From contig NZ_CP031056.1 of assembly GCF_003345295.1 (NCBI RefSeq), positions 1,426,001-1,490,000 on the forward strand: DNA of 64,000 nt, read 5' to 3'. Below the pieces are notes generated by a model that worked only from the letters and a program-made list of their open reading frames with translations, was not told the origin of the DNA and made no database searches. A program made the translations under genes and the position numbers. Source of the stretch: Vibrio splendidus (GTDB lineage Bacteria > Pseudomonadota > Gammaproteobacteria > Enterobacterales > Vibrionaceae). Each line of letters opens with the position of its first letter. The first letter of the stretch is position 1. Positions 1 to 8,727 of this stretch are shown piece after piece.

Positions 1-642
1 ATGTGGGTGATTAGTACCGCAATCAAGAGCTATAAAGAGCTGTCAGAGGTTCACAAGTACGAAGGTACCTTATCCATCAACATTTCAGCAATGGAGTTAT
101 ATAACCGCAATTTTGCAAATAACATTCGTAAAGTTCTTGAACGATATCAAGTGCCTCCGGCCAAGATTATTATCGAAATTACCGAGACCAGTTATGTCAA
201 AAGTACAAAACTTACGGTTCAAACTATTGAAAACCTCAGAGGCTTAGGACTAAAAGTGTCCCTCGATGATTTTGGTACTGGCTACACCGCATTTAATCAA
301 CTTCTCCACTACCCTGTGGATGAGTTAAAGGTGGATAAGAGTTTTATCGATAATATCGTAAACGACAAAGCCGGCCGCAAGATGGTCGAATCAATGATTA
401 ACTTAGGCCATTCTTGTGACACTTTAGTTGTCGGTGAGGGTGTGGAATCAATAGAGCAATATCGACATCTCAAAGAGGCGAATTGCGATTTGATACAAGG
501 TTACTTATTCAGCCAACCATTAACATACCTTCAATTTATCGAGTTTGTTCGAGACCATAATCCTCAGGAAATCTTAGACCCTCAATCCACTGTAGATTCT
601 AGTCCTGACGAAAGAATTGTTTCTCTAACTCAGAAAAAATAA
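1..642 (+). CDS. EAL-domain c-di-GMP phosphodiesterase, C-terminal part
   Basis: This is the 3' part of an EAL-domain gene whose beginning lies outside the window. The visible 213 residues carry the later EAL motifs: DDFGTGY, the following LKVDKSFI segment, and GEGVES near residue 145. The N-terminal ExLxR catalytic segment that opens the domain is missing, so the ATG at position 1 is probably internal. The family hydrolyses cyclic di-GMP. The retained motifs look intact, so the full protein is probably active. A 35-residue hydrophilic tail follows the domain. Confidence 0.85.
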   Translation: MWVISTAIKSYKELSEVHKYEGTLSINISAMELYNRNFANNIRKVLERYQVPPAKIIIEITETSYVKSTKLTVQTIENLRGLGLKVSLDDFGTGYTAFNQLLHYPVDELKVDKSFIDNIVNDKAGRKMVESMINLGHSCDTLVVGEGVESIEQYRHLKEANCDLIQGYLFSQPLTYLQFIEFVRDHNPQEILDPQSTVDSSPDERIVSLTQKK

Positions 643-712
643 CCTCAATACATCGCTTCATATTTTCGAATTCGTATTGGTTGCCACTATTATCCGCAGC
701 GCAGAGAGTTCG

Positions 713-739
713 CCATCTCATCCATCTCATCCATCTCAT
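713..739. repeat. 9-bp tandem repeat, three copies
   Basis: Three exact copies of CCATCTCAT lie head to tail, followed by CC. They sit in the 357-base gap between the EAL gene and the convergent GGDEF-like gene. No gene, clear terminator or other signal was seen in the rest of that gap. Confidence 0.9.
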
Positions 740-999
740 CCAAGATAAGGTCCGAAGTGAACAAATCAGTTCTGACGTTGCTCTTATGGTGAAAATTAAA
801 CGAACGAAGAATCTAATTAAAGCGATATCAAGTAGTCAATAGAAACGTAAAACGACTAAATAAAAGATTGGACACGAGCGATACATTGCTCAACCTAAAC
901 GCGGCTGAACGAAGAGGAACCGAGCAAAGCGATTAATGAATGGGGAGAATGAATTAAACAGCTCAGGTAAACTCAATAATGCTCTCACATGAAAGAGCA

Positions 1000-2025
1000 T
1001 TAACCTTGCATGGTGGTGACCAACTCCATCATGTCTTTAGAACTTATATTTTTCTTATGTCTCACTACAGCGTCAATCATCAATTCTAAATTACCTGCCG
1101 AAATATAATCACTGAGCACCTCGTTAAATTTCTCCTGTATTTCACCACTCGCATGTAAGTGATCAGGGATAAAGAACAAAAACTGACTACCACTGCTACG
1201 AAACGAAATAGCACTTTCAGGGATCTTTGCCGTAAGAGACTTAGCGGCTGAACTCACGACTAAGTCGCCATATTCAAGCCCATACTTTTGATTAATCTCG
1301 CTAAGATTTCTGATTCGCACGAAGTACAGATCGAAGTTGTTGTCTCTCGAGTAATTATTTTTTACAAATTTCATTAGCGAGACTCTATTATGAAATCCTG
1401 TAATACAATCGGTCGAACGGAGTTTTCGTTTAGCGGAAAAATCGATATAAAAAATAGCTCCCGTCATCATCAATATTAAAACAAGAAACGCGCTACTGAT
1501 TTGATGGATCATGACCAATTTGTCGACCATGGAGGTGTTTTCCTCTATCACTGGGCTTTGTAGGCGAAATTTTTCATTAATAAAGCCCACTAACGTGTGA
1601 TAACAAATATCGATTTTTTTCTGTAACGACTCTTTAGGAAGGACGCCTTCGTTGACTAGCTTAATTGAAGACTCTAACGCCTTAAACTTTTCAAACTCTG
1701 TTGTAAAGTAAGGTCTAAAGTTGGCTGACTTAATGAAGTTAGACGATTCAGTGCTGTTTATTAAAATATCAAAACGACTCCAAGTAATATCGTACGCTAA
1801 CCATAATTCATCATAATCGATGGTGTCAGAGCGACTGACCATCAAGAAGTTGGCGTATTCTTTTACTAACTGAAAAACGAACCACGTTGCTTCATTTTGT
1901 CGACTCGAAAAACTCTTATTGATGTCGTTAATGCGCGTGACACTGTAGATATTTACGGCGAGCACCACCGCCGCTAAAGATAACACGACAATTTTAATGG
2001 CAGCCAATGACAGCAGCTTTTTCAT
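1000..2025 (-). CDS. Membrane protein with degenerate GGDEF domain
   Basis: A 341-residue protein with an N-terminal membrane segment (about residues 8-27), a periplasmic helical region to about 170, a second membrane segment (about 173-195), and a C-terminal GGDEF-like domain beginning near TDCITGFHNR. The domain keeps the usual start (TGFHNR, corresponding to TGLxNR), but the GGDEF signature position reads SGSQF. A diguanylate cyclase needs those residues, so catalysis is unlikely and a receptor or GTP-binding role is more plausible. The protein is short for the family. It lies 9 bases downstream of the small periplasmic gene at 2035-2490, in the same direction, so the two are probably co-transcribed. 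Confidence 0.75.
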   Translation of the reverse strand: MKKLLSLAAIKIVVLSLAAVVLAVNIYSVTRINDINKSFSSRQNEATWFVFQLVKEYANFLMVSRSDTIDYDELWLAYDITWSRFDILINSTESSNFIKSANFRPYFTTEFEKFKALESSIKLVNEGVLPKESLQKKIDICYHTLVGFINEKFRLQSPVIEENTSMVDKLVMIHQISSAFLVLILMMTGAIFYIDFSAKRKLRSTDCITGFHNRVSLMKFVKNNYSRDNNFDLYFVRIRNLSEINQKYGLEYGDLVVSSAAKSLTAKIPESAISFRSSGSQFLFFIPDHLHASGEIQEKFNEVLSDYISAGNLELMIDAVVRHKKNISSKDMMELVTTMQG

Positions 2026-2034
2026 AGTAATCCC

Positions 2035-2490
2035 TTACAAATGAATATCTCGTATCTGCCAAATCATCTTGGCATGGAAATCCGTATTGTTGATGCTTGG
2101 ATTTGAAGAAAGTGGATAGATCAACCAATAAGGACCTTTATCTCTTACTGACATAAACTCACCATTTTGTTTGATAGCGATAATCGGATGATAATCATCA
2201 AAATCTTCTTTAGGTACGGTAATTTTATAATCGTTCAATGCCACAAACGTCACTTGCGACGATATTGGTAAATCAATGGTTTCAAGAATCGTTTGTAGCG
2301 TCACACCACTATAAACCGACTTACCATCAACCCAAGGTAGCAAAGTGGTGATTTCTTTTTGAGGCATTAAAAGAAGTTGGTCCCTACTTAACTCATGTTT
2401 TTGACCTAAGTGATCGAAAACCGTTAACTCTGAAGCGGCAAAATTGGAAAACGAAAAAAGCGAGAGGGCAAACAAAAGTACAGTTCTCAT
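2035..2490 (-). CDS. Small periplasmic protein, sulfite-oxidase-type molybdopterin-domain-like
   Basis: A 151-residue protein with a clear signal peptide (MRTVLLFALSLFSFSNFAAS). The mature part resembles the small stand-alone oxidoreductase molybdopterin-binding domain: a TVFDHLGQKHELS strand, VTLQTILE, FVALNDYKITVP and a C-terminal MIWQIRDIHL. I see no cysteine in the mature protein, so the Mo-ligating Cys of true sulfite oxidases is absent and a binding or sensory role is more likely. The start at 2490 is chosen over the ATG four codons upstream because GGAG lies seven bases before it. It pairs with the degenerate GGDEF gene, suggesting a periplasmic sensor module; this is inference. Confidence 0.6.
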   Translation of the reverse strand: MRTVLLFALSLFSFSNFAASELTVFDHLGQKHELSRDQLLLMPQKEITTLLPWVDGKSVYSGVTLQTILETIDLPISSQVTFVALNDYKITVPKEDFDDYHPIIAIKQNGEFMSVRDKGPYWLIYPLSSNPSINNTDFHAKMIWQIRDIHL

Positions 2491-2579
2491 TCTAAACTCC
2501 ATTTAAAAAGGTCACTAAATTTAGTCTAGCCTATATTGAGCATTTGACTTGCCTCGCTATTAGCTAATTTTTCAATCAC

Positions 2580-2639
2580 ATAACTTTCATGTTAATCATA
2601 TAGCTTTCACGTTAATCGTATAGCTTTCACATTAATTGA
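2580..2639. repeat. 20-bp tandem repeat, three copies
   Basis: Three 20-bp units lie head to tail, each close to ATAGCTTTCACGTTAATCGT, with one to four differences between copies. They sit in the gap between two divergent genes (2503-2978). Nothing else in that gap was recognised apart from the ribosome binding site of the cytochrome gene. Confidence 0.85.
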
Positions 2640-2978
2640 AGACTCTCCTCTGCTTTTTCATCAATACCGTATTCAAATCCGCAGTGCGACGCTTCTTACC
2701 CTTCAAAAATTCTCTGTTTAACGATGTTTATTATCAATAACATTACTTTTCGAACCCGGTAAGTAATCCAATTGACCAGGTAAATACGTATCAAGTTGTA
2801 AATTTAATAATAAATATGGCTCAACAAGTAGCGGGAATGCTCAACGCTGCATAACCTTTAATCGAACGAATCTATATTTAGAGCCTTTCCAATAGCTTTC
2901 GTTCAGGTTGTCACAGCCAAGCAACACAGTTCTTAAACCAAAAATCGCTTGTTAACTTTAGAACCAAGGGAACCAGTA

Positions 2979-3374
2979 ATGAGTTTAAATACACACAAGT
3001 TTAACCCCATAACCGCACTTTCCGTCCTTTTAATGACGCTCGTAACGCATCCAGTTTATGCGGAAACCGATAATGAAAAATTCGAATTGGGAAAACAAAA
3101 AGCCAAGGTATGCATGACCTGTCATGGCGAAGATGGTATCTCGACACAAGATCCCTACCCTAACCTTCGAGGTCAGAAGGTCGGTTACCTCATTTCTTCT
3201 TTAAAAGATTACCAGACCAGAGAAAGAACCAGCGGTTTGGCGATACTTATGCAGCAACAAGCCGACACGCTTTCCGATCAAGACATCCGAGATATTTCGT
3301 ATTTCTACTCAATGCTTGGCAACGACCCAAGTTCGCTTAACGATACAGACGAAGTCAGCAATTCAAAACTGTAG
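2979..3374 (+). CDS. Periplasmic mono-haem cytochrome c
   Basis: 131 residues with a signal peptide ending near PVYA, one haem-binding CMTCH motif, and a C-terminal methionine-containing region, as in class I / c553-type cytochromes. The family shuttles electrons in the periplasm. The ATG at 2979 is chosen because AAGGGA lies eight bases upstream; an in-frame TTG at 2949 has no such site. It is the first gene of the cbb3 operon, only 15 bases before ccoN, so it is probably the dedicated electron donor or an accessory of this oxidase. That role is inferred from position. Confidence 0.85.
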   Translation: MSLNTHKFNPITALSVLLMTLVTHPVYAETDNEKFELGKQKAKVCMTCHGEDGISTQDPYPNLRGQKVGYLISSLKDYQTRERTSGLAILMQQQADTLSDQDIRDISYFYSMLGNDPSSLNDTDEVSNSKL

Positions 3375-3389
3375 GCAAGGAGCCTTGTT

Positions 3390-4814
3390 ATGGAACAAGT
3401 GACAACGCAGTACAGCATCAAGGTCGTGAGATACTTTATCATCGCCTCTTTAATCTGGGCGATTGTAGGTATGATCATCGGCGTGATCCTCGCCGCGCAG
3501 TTATATTGGCCGGTATTAAACTTTGACTCTCAATACTTCCAGTTTGGTCGACTACGTCCGCTGCATACATCTGGAGTAATCTACGGCTTCGTCGTCAATA
3601 TTTTAATGGGAACCTCTTTGTACATTGCCCAACGAACAGGCCACTGTGACTTATTCAACAAAAGCCTTTCATGGATGGTATTTTGGGGCTGGCAGTTCAT
3701 TTTATTGCTTGCAGTCATTTCCTTACCCGCAGGCCACACCAGCTCAAAAGAGTATGCAGAACTTGAATGGCCAATCGACTTACTGATTGTTTTGGTTTGG
3801 GTGCTCTACGCGGTGCTCTTCTTTGGTACCCTCGCGAAACGGAAAGTCAGTCATATATTCGTGGCTAACTGGTTCTTTGCTGCTTTTATTATCGTCGTTG
3901 CCATGATTTTCATCGTCAACAACCTCGCAATGCCAGTATTGGCGATGAAGTCCTACTCTGTGTTTGCCGGGGCTCAAGACGCGATTGTGCAATGGTGGTG
4001 GGGACATAATGCCGTTGGGTTCTTATTGACAGCAGGTGTGATTGGTATGAATTACTATTTCATACCCAAGGCAGCGGATCGACCTATCTACTCCTATCGT
4101 TTATCCGTGATTCACTTCTGGGGCTTAGTCGGCTTTTACACATGGGCCGGAACGCATCACTTAGTTTATTCTTCCGTTCCTATCTGGATTCAAAACATCG
4201 GCATCGTAATGTCTTTGATCCTGTGGCTCCCTTCTTGGGCCGGTGCGTTCAATAGCGCAATGACCCTTCTACAAAACAAAGAAAAGCTGAAGTCCGACTA
4301 CATTCTTTTATTCTTTTTCTCAGCAATTCTTTACTACTGCTTGGCGACATTCGAAGGTCCCCTACTCGCTATTCGCTGGTTCAACATGGTGGCACACAAC
4401 ACCGAATGGATCATCGGTCACGTACATTCCGCAGCTCTCGGATGGGTTGGAATGTCAGGGATAGCGGTTTTTTACTATTTCATTCCACGCTTATGGGGCC
4501 AAACCGCTCTTTGGTCACGACGACTGATTAAATGGCACTTTTGGCTCGCTCATGCTGGCGTCGCAATTTATGCGATAGCACTTTGGATCGCAGGCATCGG
4601 TGAGGGTTATATGTGGCTCGCTCAAAATGAAAATGGCGAACTGATTTACAGTTTTGTAGAAGCGATGGACTTTAAAGCACCTTGGCTATTCATGCGTTTC
4701 TTTGGTGGTGCACTGTTTGTACTTGGATTGTTCTTAATGGCATTCAACTTGTACAAAACGGTTCGTATGCCAGTAGTACACGACGCTAAACATACCGTTA
4801 ATGAGGGGGCTTAA
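3390..4814 (+). CDS. ccoN: Cytochrome cbb3 oxidase catalytic subunit I
   Basis: 474 residues, the usual CcoN length, with about twelve membrane helices. The haem and copper ligands are visible: LRPLHTSG (low-spin haem), WWWGHNAVGF and GTHHLVYS (Cu-B site), the YSYRLS tyrosine that cross-links in this family, and GHVHSA (haem b and b3). The protein reduces oxygen at high affinity and pumps protons. AAGGAG lies seven bases before the ATG. The family's usual GPHH reads GTHH here. It lies between a cytochrome c gene and ccoO. Confidence 0.95.
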   Translation: MEQVTTQYSIKVVRYFIIASLIWAIVGMIIGVILAAQLYWPVLNFDSQYFQFGRLRPLHTSGVIYGFVVNILMGTSLYIAQRTGHCDLFNKSLSWMVFWGWQFILLLAVISLPAGHTSSKEYAELEWPIDLLIVLVWVLYAVLFFGTLAKRKVSHIFVANWFFAAFIIVVAMIFIVNNLAMPVLAMKSYSVFAGAQDAIVQWWWGHNAVGFLLTAGVIGMNYYFIPKAADRPIYSYRLSVIHFWGLVGFYTWAGTHHLVYSSVPIWIQNIGIVMSLILWLPSWAGAFNSAMTLLQNKEKLKSDYILLFFFSAILYYCLATFEGPLLAIRWFNMVAHNTEWIIGHVHSAALGWVGMSGIAVFYYFIPRLWGQTALWSRRLIKWHFWLAHAGVAIYAIALWIAGIGEGYMWLAQNENGELIYSFVEAMDFKAPWLFMRFFGGALFVLGLFLMAFNLYKTVRMPVVHDAKHTVNEGA

Positions 4815-5429
4815 ATGATGAGTAAAGACTTTACACATTCAATCGTCATTTTAATTTTGACCACCGTTGTCGTGGCCTCCTTCTCTTTGTTGGTCTGGGT
4901 AGTGCCAAGCATTGTCCGTGGCGATGATATTGCCAAAGGCAGCTTAGCGATGCCACTCACACCAATTGAGTTAGCAGGCCGAGACATCTACATCAGTGAA
5001 GGCTGCCATGTGTGTCACACCCAAATGGTTCGCCCTCTAGAGCCAGAAGTGAAACGTAATGGTCGTCCGAACCAAGAAGCCGACGATATCTATGAGTTTC
5101 CTAACTTGTGGGGCTCTAAACGTACTGGTCCTGACCTCACTAACTTAGGTAGAAAGTATTCTGACCAGTGGCATGTTATTCACCTAACTGATCCTAGAAA
5201 AGTCGTACCGACATCGATCATGCCCTCTTACCCGTGGCTGTTTGAACAAACGCTTACAGGCGATGATATCAGCGCAAAAATGGAAGTGTTACGTACCTTA
5301 GGTGTGCCTTATACCGATCAAGAAATTGGTGACGCCCGATTGCAAGTAAGAGGCAAAACCAAAGGTGAAGCGCTGATTCACTATTTACAAAGCCTGGGTA
5401 AAGATACGTCACAGGAGGTATCACAATGA
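4815..5429 (+). CDS. ccoO: Cytochrome cbb3 oxidase mono-haem subunit II
   Basis: 204 residues with one N-terminal membrane anchor (about residues 8-30) and a periplasmic domain carrying the CHVCH haem motif in the typical GCHVCHTQMVRPL context of CcoO. It passes electrons from CcoP to the CcoN active site. It starts directly after the ccoN stop, where ATGATG gives two possible starts, and its stop overlaps the next start in ATGA. That implies translational coupling. Confidence 0.95.
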   Translation: MMSKDFTHSIVILILTTVVVASFSLLVWVVPSIVRGDDIAKGSLAMPLTPIELAGRDIYISEGCHVCHTQMVRPLEPEVKRNGRPNQEADDIYEFPNLWGSKRTGPDLTNLGRKYSDQWHVIHLTDPRKVVPTSIMPSYPWLFEQTLTGDDISAKMEVLRTLGVPYTDQEIGDARLQVRGKTKGEALIHYLQSLGKDTSQEVSQ

Positions 5430-7582
5430 GCACATTCTGGAATCTATGGGCGGTACTCTTAACCTTAATATTCTTTATTCTGATGGTGTCTGTTGTCGTT
5501 AAATACTGGCGTAGCAATCACAAGGCCGATCACGACCACACCATTGGCACCTTTGATGGTATTGAAGAGAAAGATGCGCCTCCACCTAAGCTGTTATTTG
5601 TAAGCTATGCGGTCGCATTTCTTTTGTCTGCTGGTTATTTGGTGCTCTACCCCGGGCTTGGCGAATGGGAAGGATTAGTCGATTGGGAACAAAGTGATGA
5701 TAAGCTCAGTTCACCATCCACCACTCTCAATGAGCAATTTGCACAAACCAGCGAAACTACGTTAGAGGGATTAGCTGCAGTCCCAGAGATCGTGAACAGC
5801 GGTAGGATTCTGTTCCAAACTCACTGCGCTGCTTGTCACCGAGATAATGCTCAAGGTCAGAAACACTTCCCTAACCTGATAGACCAAGAATGGCTCTACG
5901 GTGGCAGTGATGAAGCTGTTATTCATTCGATCGCCAAAGGTCGGAACGGTGCTATGCCAGGTTGGAGCGAAATCATGCGCCCCGATGAAGTGGCTAAGGT
6001 TTCTTACTACTTAGCTTCCCTCAATCAACGCCATACCGATGTTCCAGAAGTAAAAGTTAAAGTCGGCAAAGAGCTGTTTGTAAAATACTGCTCGTCTTGT
6101 CACGCTGATGGTTCTGTTGCGAACCCAGAGATTGGCGTGCCTGATCTCTCAGACGATATTTGGTTGCACGGCGGCAGTATTGAAGAGATACAACACACTA
6201 TCAACAAAGGCTTGAACAACCTAATGCCTGCGTTTGATGAGCAGCTCACCGAGAACGAAATACTCGCACTGGGTGCTTACATTAGACATGCGGGCTCAGA
6301 GCAGCAACAAAGACTCGCGAACCTAGAAGCTCAGTCTGTTGAACGTGGTGAATACCTAGCGTATGCCGGTGACTGTGTAGCTTGTCATAGTGCAGAAGGT
6401 GGCGAACCCTTTGCTGGCGGCCTACCGTTTGTGACCCCTTTCGGCACCGTGTATTCAACCAATATTACGCCACACACCACCGAAGGGATTGGGACTTATG
6501 ACTTTGATGACTTCCGAGCCGCGTTAGTTGCAGGTAAAGGTCAGAATGGTTACCTGTACCCTGCAATGCCTTACACCTCTTATCAATACCTCACCGACCA
6601 AGACATGGTCGATTTGTGGGAATACATGCAGTCAATCACCGCCGTGCCACGACGCAATGATGACAACAGCATGATGTTTCCATCCAACATTCGCTTAGGT
6701 TTGCTTGGCTGGAATATCGTATTTATGGATACCGACCCGATTGATTATGAAGTACCAGAAGAGCTCAAAGGAGAAATTGAGAATGTCGATAAGTGGCAAC
6801 AAGGCAAATATTGGGTAGCGGGGCTTGGTCACTGTTCGGAGTGCCATACGCCACGAAACATTGCCCAAGCACTGATACCAGAACGTATTTTCCAAGGTAA
6901 CTTGATTGACGGTTGGAATGCGCCCGATATCACGGCCAATGAACTGTATGTCGATGGTTGGGATGAAGCAACGCTCACCGATTTCTTACACACAGGACAT
7001 TCAGACAAAGGCACAGCTTTTGCAGGTATGGCTGATGTAGTGAAAAACAGCCTAAGCTTGATGACACGTGAAGATATCGAGTCGATGTCCTATTACCTAC
7101 TCAGTGGGGATATCAACAACACCATTGCCAGTGATGCCGTTCAGTTACAGCCTAAAGGGTTTGATGAAGACTCTTACGCGACTGATATTTACACCACGTA
7201 TCGTCAAACCTGTGGAGCGTGTCATGGTGACGATGGTAAAGGTCGCGACCCTATCGCCCCTACGCTATTGAATAACGGCATTATCATGCACAGCGACCCA
7301 TTTAACACTATTGCGGTGACTGTGCGCGGCCTACAACCCACCTATCTCGACAAAGACAGAAACTTCATGCCAATGGCAAGCTTTGAAGATGTGCTGTCGG
7401 ATCAAAGGTTGGCTGAGTTGATCACCTTCGTGCGATTGCACCTTGGAGATAGAGAGGAACCCGTCACGGCGGAGCACGTACGAGAGGTAAGAGAAACACT
7501 TGAAGCAGCAGGTTACGCTGGAGGATTACACACCACACCTGAAATGTACGAAAATCGAGATAAGAACATTAACATTCGCTAG
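5426..7582 (+). CDS. Penta-haem fusion: CcoP plus dehydrogenase-type tri-haem cytochrome
   Basis: 718 residues against about 300 for ordinary CcoP. Residues 1-300 look like CcoP: two membrane helices (about 8-28 and 53-75) and two haem motifs, CAACH (134) and CSSCH (222). Residues 305-718 match the tri-haem cytochrome subunit of membrane alcohol/gluconate dehydrogenases, with CVACH (317), CSECH (470) and CGACH (596). The reading frame is continuous with no sign of a join artefact. CcoP feeds electrons to ccoO/ccoN; the added part could take electrons from a periplasmic dehydrogenase or extend the haem wire. No dehydrogenase flavin or PQQ subunit and no ccoQ lie nearby. The function of the fused half is inference. 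Confidence 0.85.
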   Translation: MSTFWNLWAVLLTLIFFILMVSVVVKYWRSNHKADHDHTIGTFDGIEEKDAPPPKLLFVSYAVAFLLSAGYLVLYPGLGEWEGLVDWEQSDDKLSSPSTTLNEQFAQTSETTLEGLAAVPEIVNSGRILFQTHCAACHRDNAQGQKHFPNLIDQEWLYGGSDEAVIHSIAKGRNGAMPGWSEIMRPDEVAKVSYYLASLNQRHTDVPEVKVKVGKELFVKYCSSCHADGSVANPEIGVPDLSDDIWLHGGSIEEIQHTINKGLNNLMPAFDEQLTENEILALGAYIRHAGSEQQQRLANLEAQSVERGEYLAYAGDCVACHSAEGGEPFAGGLPFVTPFGTVYSTNITPHTTEGIGTYDFDDFRAALVAGKGQNGYLYPAMPYTSYQYLTDQDMVDLWEYMQSITAVPRRNDDNSMMFPSNIRLGLLGWNIVFMDTDPIDYEVPEELKGEIENVDKWQQGKYWVAGLGHCSECHTPRNIAQALIPERIFQGNLIDGWNAPDITANELYVDGWDEATLTDFLHTGHSDKGTAFAGMADVVKNSLSLMTREDIESMSYYLLSGDINNTIASDAVQLQPKGFDEDSYATDIYTTYRQTCGACHGDDGKGRDPIAPTLLNNGIIMHSDPFNTIAVTVRGLQPTYLDKDRNFMPMASFEDVLSDQRLAELITFVRLHLGDREEPVTAEHVREVRETLEAAGYAGGLHTTPEMYENRDKNINIR

Positions 7583-7646
7583 TTTCTCGACGTATTCGAT
7601 TAGCTCAGCAAGTAGCAAGTAAGTTTTAATATTGATTAATAAACCC

Positions 7647-7678
7647 AAAGGAGACCAGTGCGTCTCCTTTTCTTTTTA
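7647..7678 (+). terminator. Terminator of the cbb3 operon
   Basis: A perfect 9-bp stem AAAGGAGAC / GTCTCCTTT with a 6-base loop is followed by a T-rich tail. It lies 64 bases after the end of the five-haem gene. Confidence 0.9.
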
Positions 7679-7837
7679 CCATAACCCGAGTTTTCGACAC
7701 TTTGCCGTACAACACAATTGTAACTAACTGATTACACAATTAAGCAGAGCTGCACATAATGCGATCAATCTCGCAGAACAAAGATGATACCAAGTGCATA
7801 ATACGCAAAATTTTCTAAAGATGTACTAAGGACAGTT

Positions 7838-8065
7838 ATGGATACAACTACACTCATCTACGATACGTTGGAAGGCCTGTCGAGCGCAAAGCCACAGCAA
7901 CACGCTCAAATCCGCCAAAATCTATATAACCAATTAGATTTATCATTTGAGAAGCAGTTGGCTTTATATTCATCAGTTCTTGGTCCAGCAAGTGCTGGTA
8001 GATTGACCGACTTGGATAGTGCAGTGATGTCTGCACGCAAGATTGTTGGCTTAGAAAACAGCTAA
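7838..8065 (+). CDS. Small protein of unknown function, 75 aa
   Basis: A 75-residue soluble, mostly helical protein without cysteine or a membrane segment. It is supported as a gene by a start context of AAGGACAGTT before the ATG, even codon use, and a good terminator 25 bases after the stop. I do not recognise a family. It stands alone, with no partner on the same transcript. Confidence 0.65.
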   Translation: MDTTTLIYDTLEGLSSAKPQQHAQIRQNLYNQLDLSFEKQLALYSSVLGPASAGRLTDLDSAVMSARKIVGLENS

Positions 8066-8090
8066 ACAACCTTCAACCTATCTCAACTTT

Positions 8091-8116
8091 AACGCTGCCA
8101 TTGTGCAGCGTTTTTT
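8091..8116 (+). terminator. Terminator
   Basis: Stem AACGCTGC / GCAGCGTT with a 6-base loop, followed by TTTT. It ends the 75-residue gene. Its sequence is nearly the same as the core of the terminator at 8592. Confidence 0.9.
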
Positions 8117-8128
8117 ATGGACGCTATT

Positions 8129-8185
8129 TACGATAAGGACGGTTGGTTACGATAAGTACGGTTAAGTACGATAAGTGCAGTCGGG
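8129..8185. repeat. 19-bp tandem repeat, three copies
   Basis: Three head-to-tail 19-bp units each begin TACGATAAG, with differences mainly in the second half. They lie just after a terminator, between two small genes. No other feature was seen in 8117-8309 except the start region of the next gene. Confidence 0.85.
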
Positions 8186-8309
8186 CCTGTTTTTCAAGTT
8201 ACACGCATTCTCATTTGGTTAATCTTATGTTCCATTTTTAACAGGTGTGCAACCTCAACAATGGCGCTAATGTTAGTAGCACGTTAACCACACATCGGAT
8301 GGAAGAATC

Positions 8310-8492
8310 ATGAGAGTACTTATTGAATATACACAAACAGGCAAATACCGTGATCATGCGTGGGAAGCACTAACTATTCGTTCAAAAGGCGAAATTCAAG
8401 CTGTGACTCCCTCTTATGCGGCTCAACTTATCGAACAGAACCGCGCCAGCTTATCGACCACTGAAAATCAAGATATCGTCATCCAACCTTAA
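8310..8492 (+). CDS. Small protein of unknown function, 60 aa
   Basis: A 60-residue soluble protein with no cysteine and no membrane segment. GGAAG lies six bases before the ATG and a strong terminator follows at 8592. The pattern RVLIEYTQTGKYRDHAWEAL reads like an ordinary folded domain, but I cannot assign a family. It has its own flanking signals and is probably transcribed alone. Confidence 0.6.
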   Translation: MRVLIEYTQTGKYRDHAWEALTIRSKGEIQAVTPSYAAQLIEQNRASLSTTENQDIVIQP

Positions 8493-8591
8493 TGAGTTTA
8501 GGAACTATCCCTCCCGGTTCTTAAATTCTCTGCTTTACTCGCTTTAGTTATCAATACGATACTGAGAAAAACAGAGTTTGATGACATAAAA

Positions 8592-8619
8592 AAAACGCTG
8601 CACGGATGCAGCGTTTTCT
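8592..8619. terminator. Strong, possibly bidirectional terminator
   Basis: A perfect 11-bp stem, AAAACGCTGCA / TGCAGCGTTTT with a 4-base loop, has A-rich and T-rich flanks. It can end the 60-residue gene (plus) and the convergent peptidase gene (minus). Confidence 0.9.
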
Positions 8620-8625
8620 TGTTTC

Positions 8626-8725
8626 TAACGTAGATAGCTTTTAACGTTGACTTAGATAGCCTCTAACGTACATAGCTCTTAACGTAGACAGCTTTAACGT
8701 AAACAGCTTCTAACGTAAATCGTCT
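8626..8725. repeat. Degenerate 15-22 bp tandem repeat, six units
   Basis: Six units start with TAACGT at 8626, 8642, 8664, 8680, 8695 and 8711. Most continue as AGATAGCTT-like sequence. The block fills the space between the strong terminator and the stop codon of the peptidase gene. Confidence 0.85.
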
Positions 8726-8727
8726 AA

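Noticed and set aside
2776..2798. Possible FNR site upstream of the cbb3 operon (TTGAC ... ATCAA)
   Set aside because: The two halves are much too far apart for the TTGAT-N4-ATCAA consensus.
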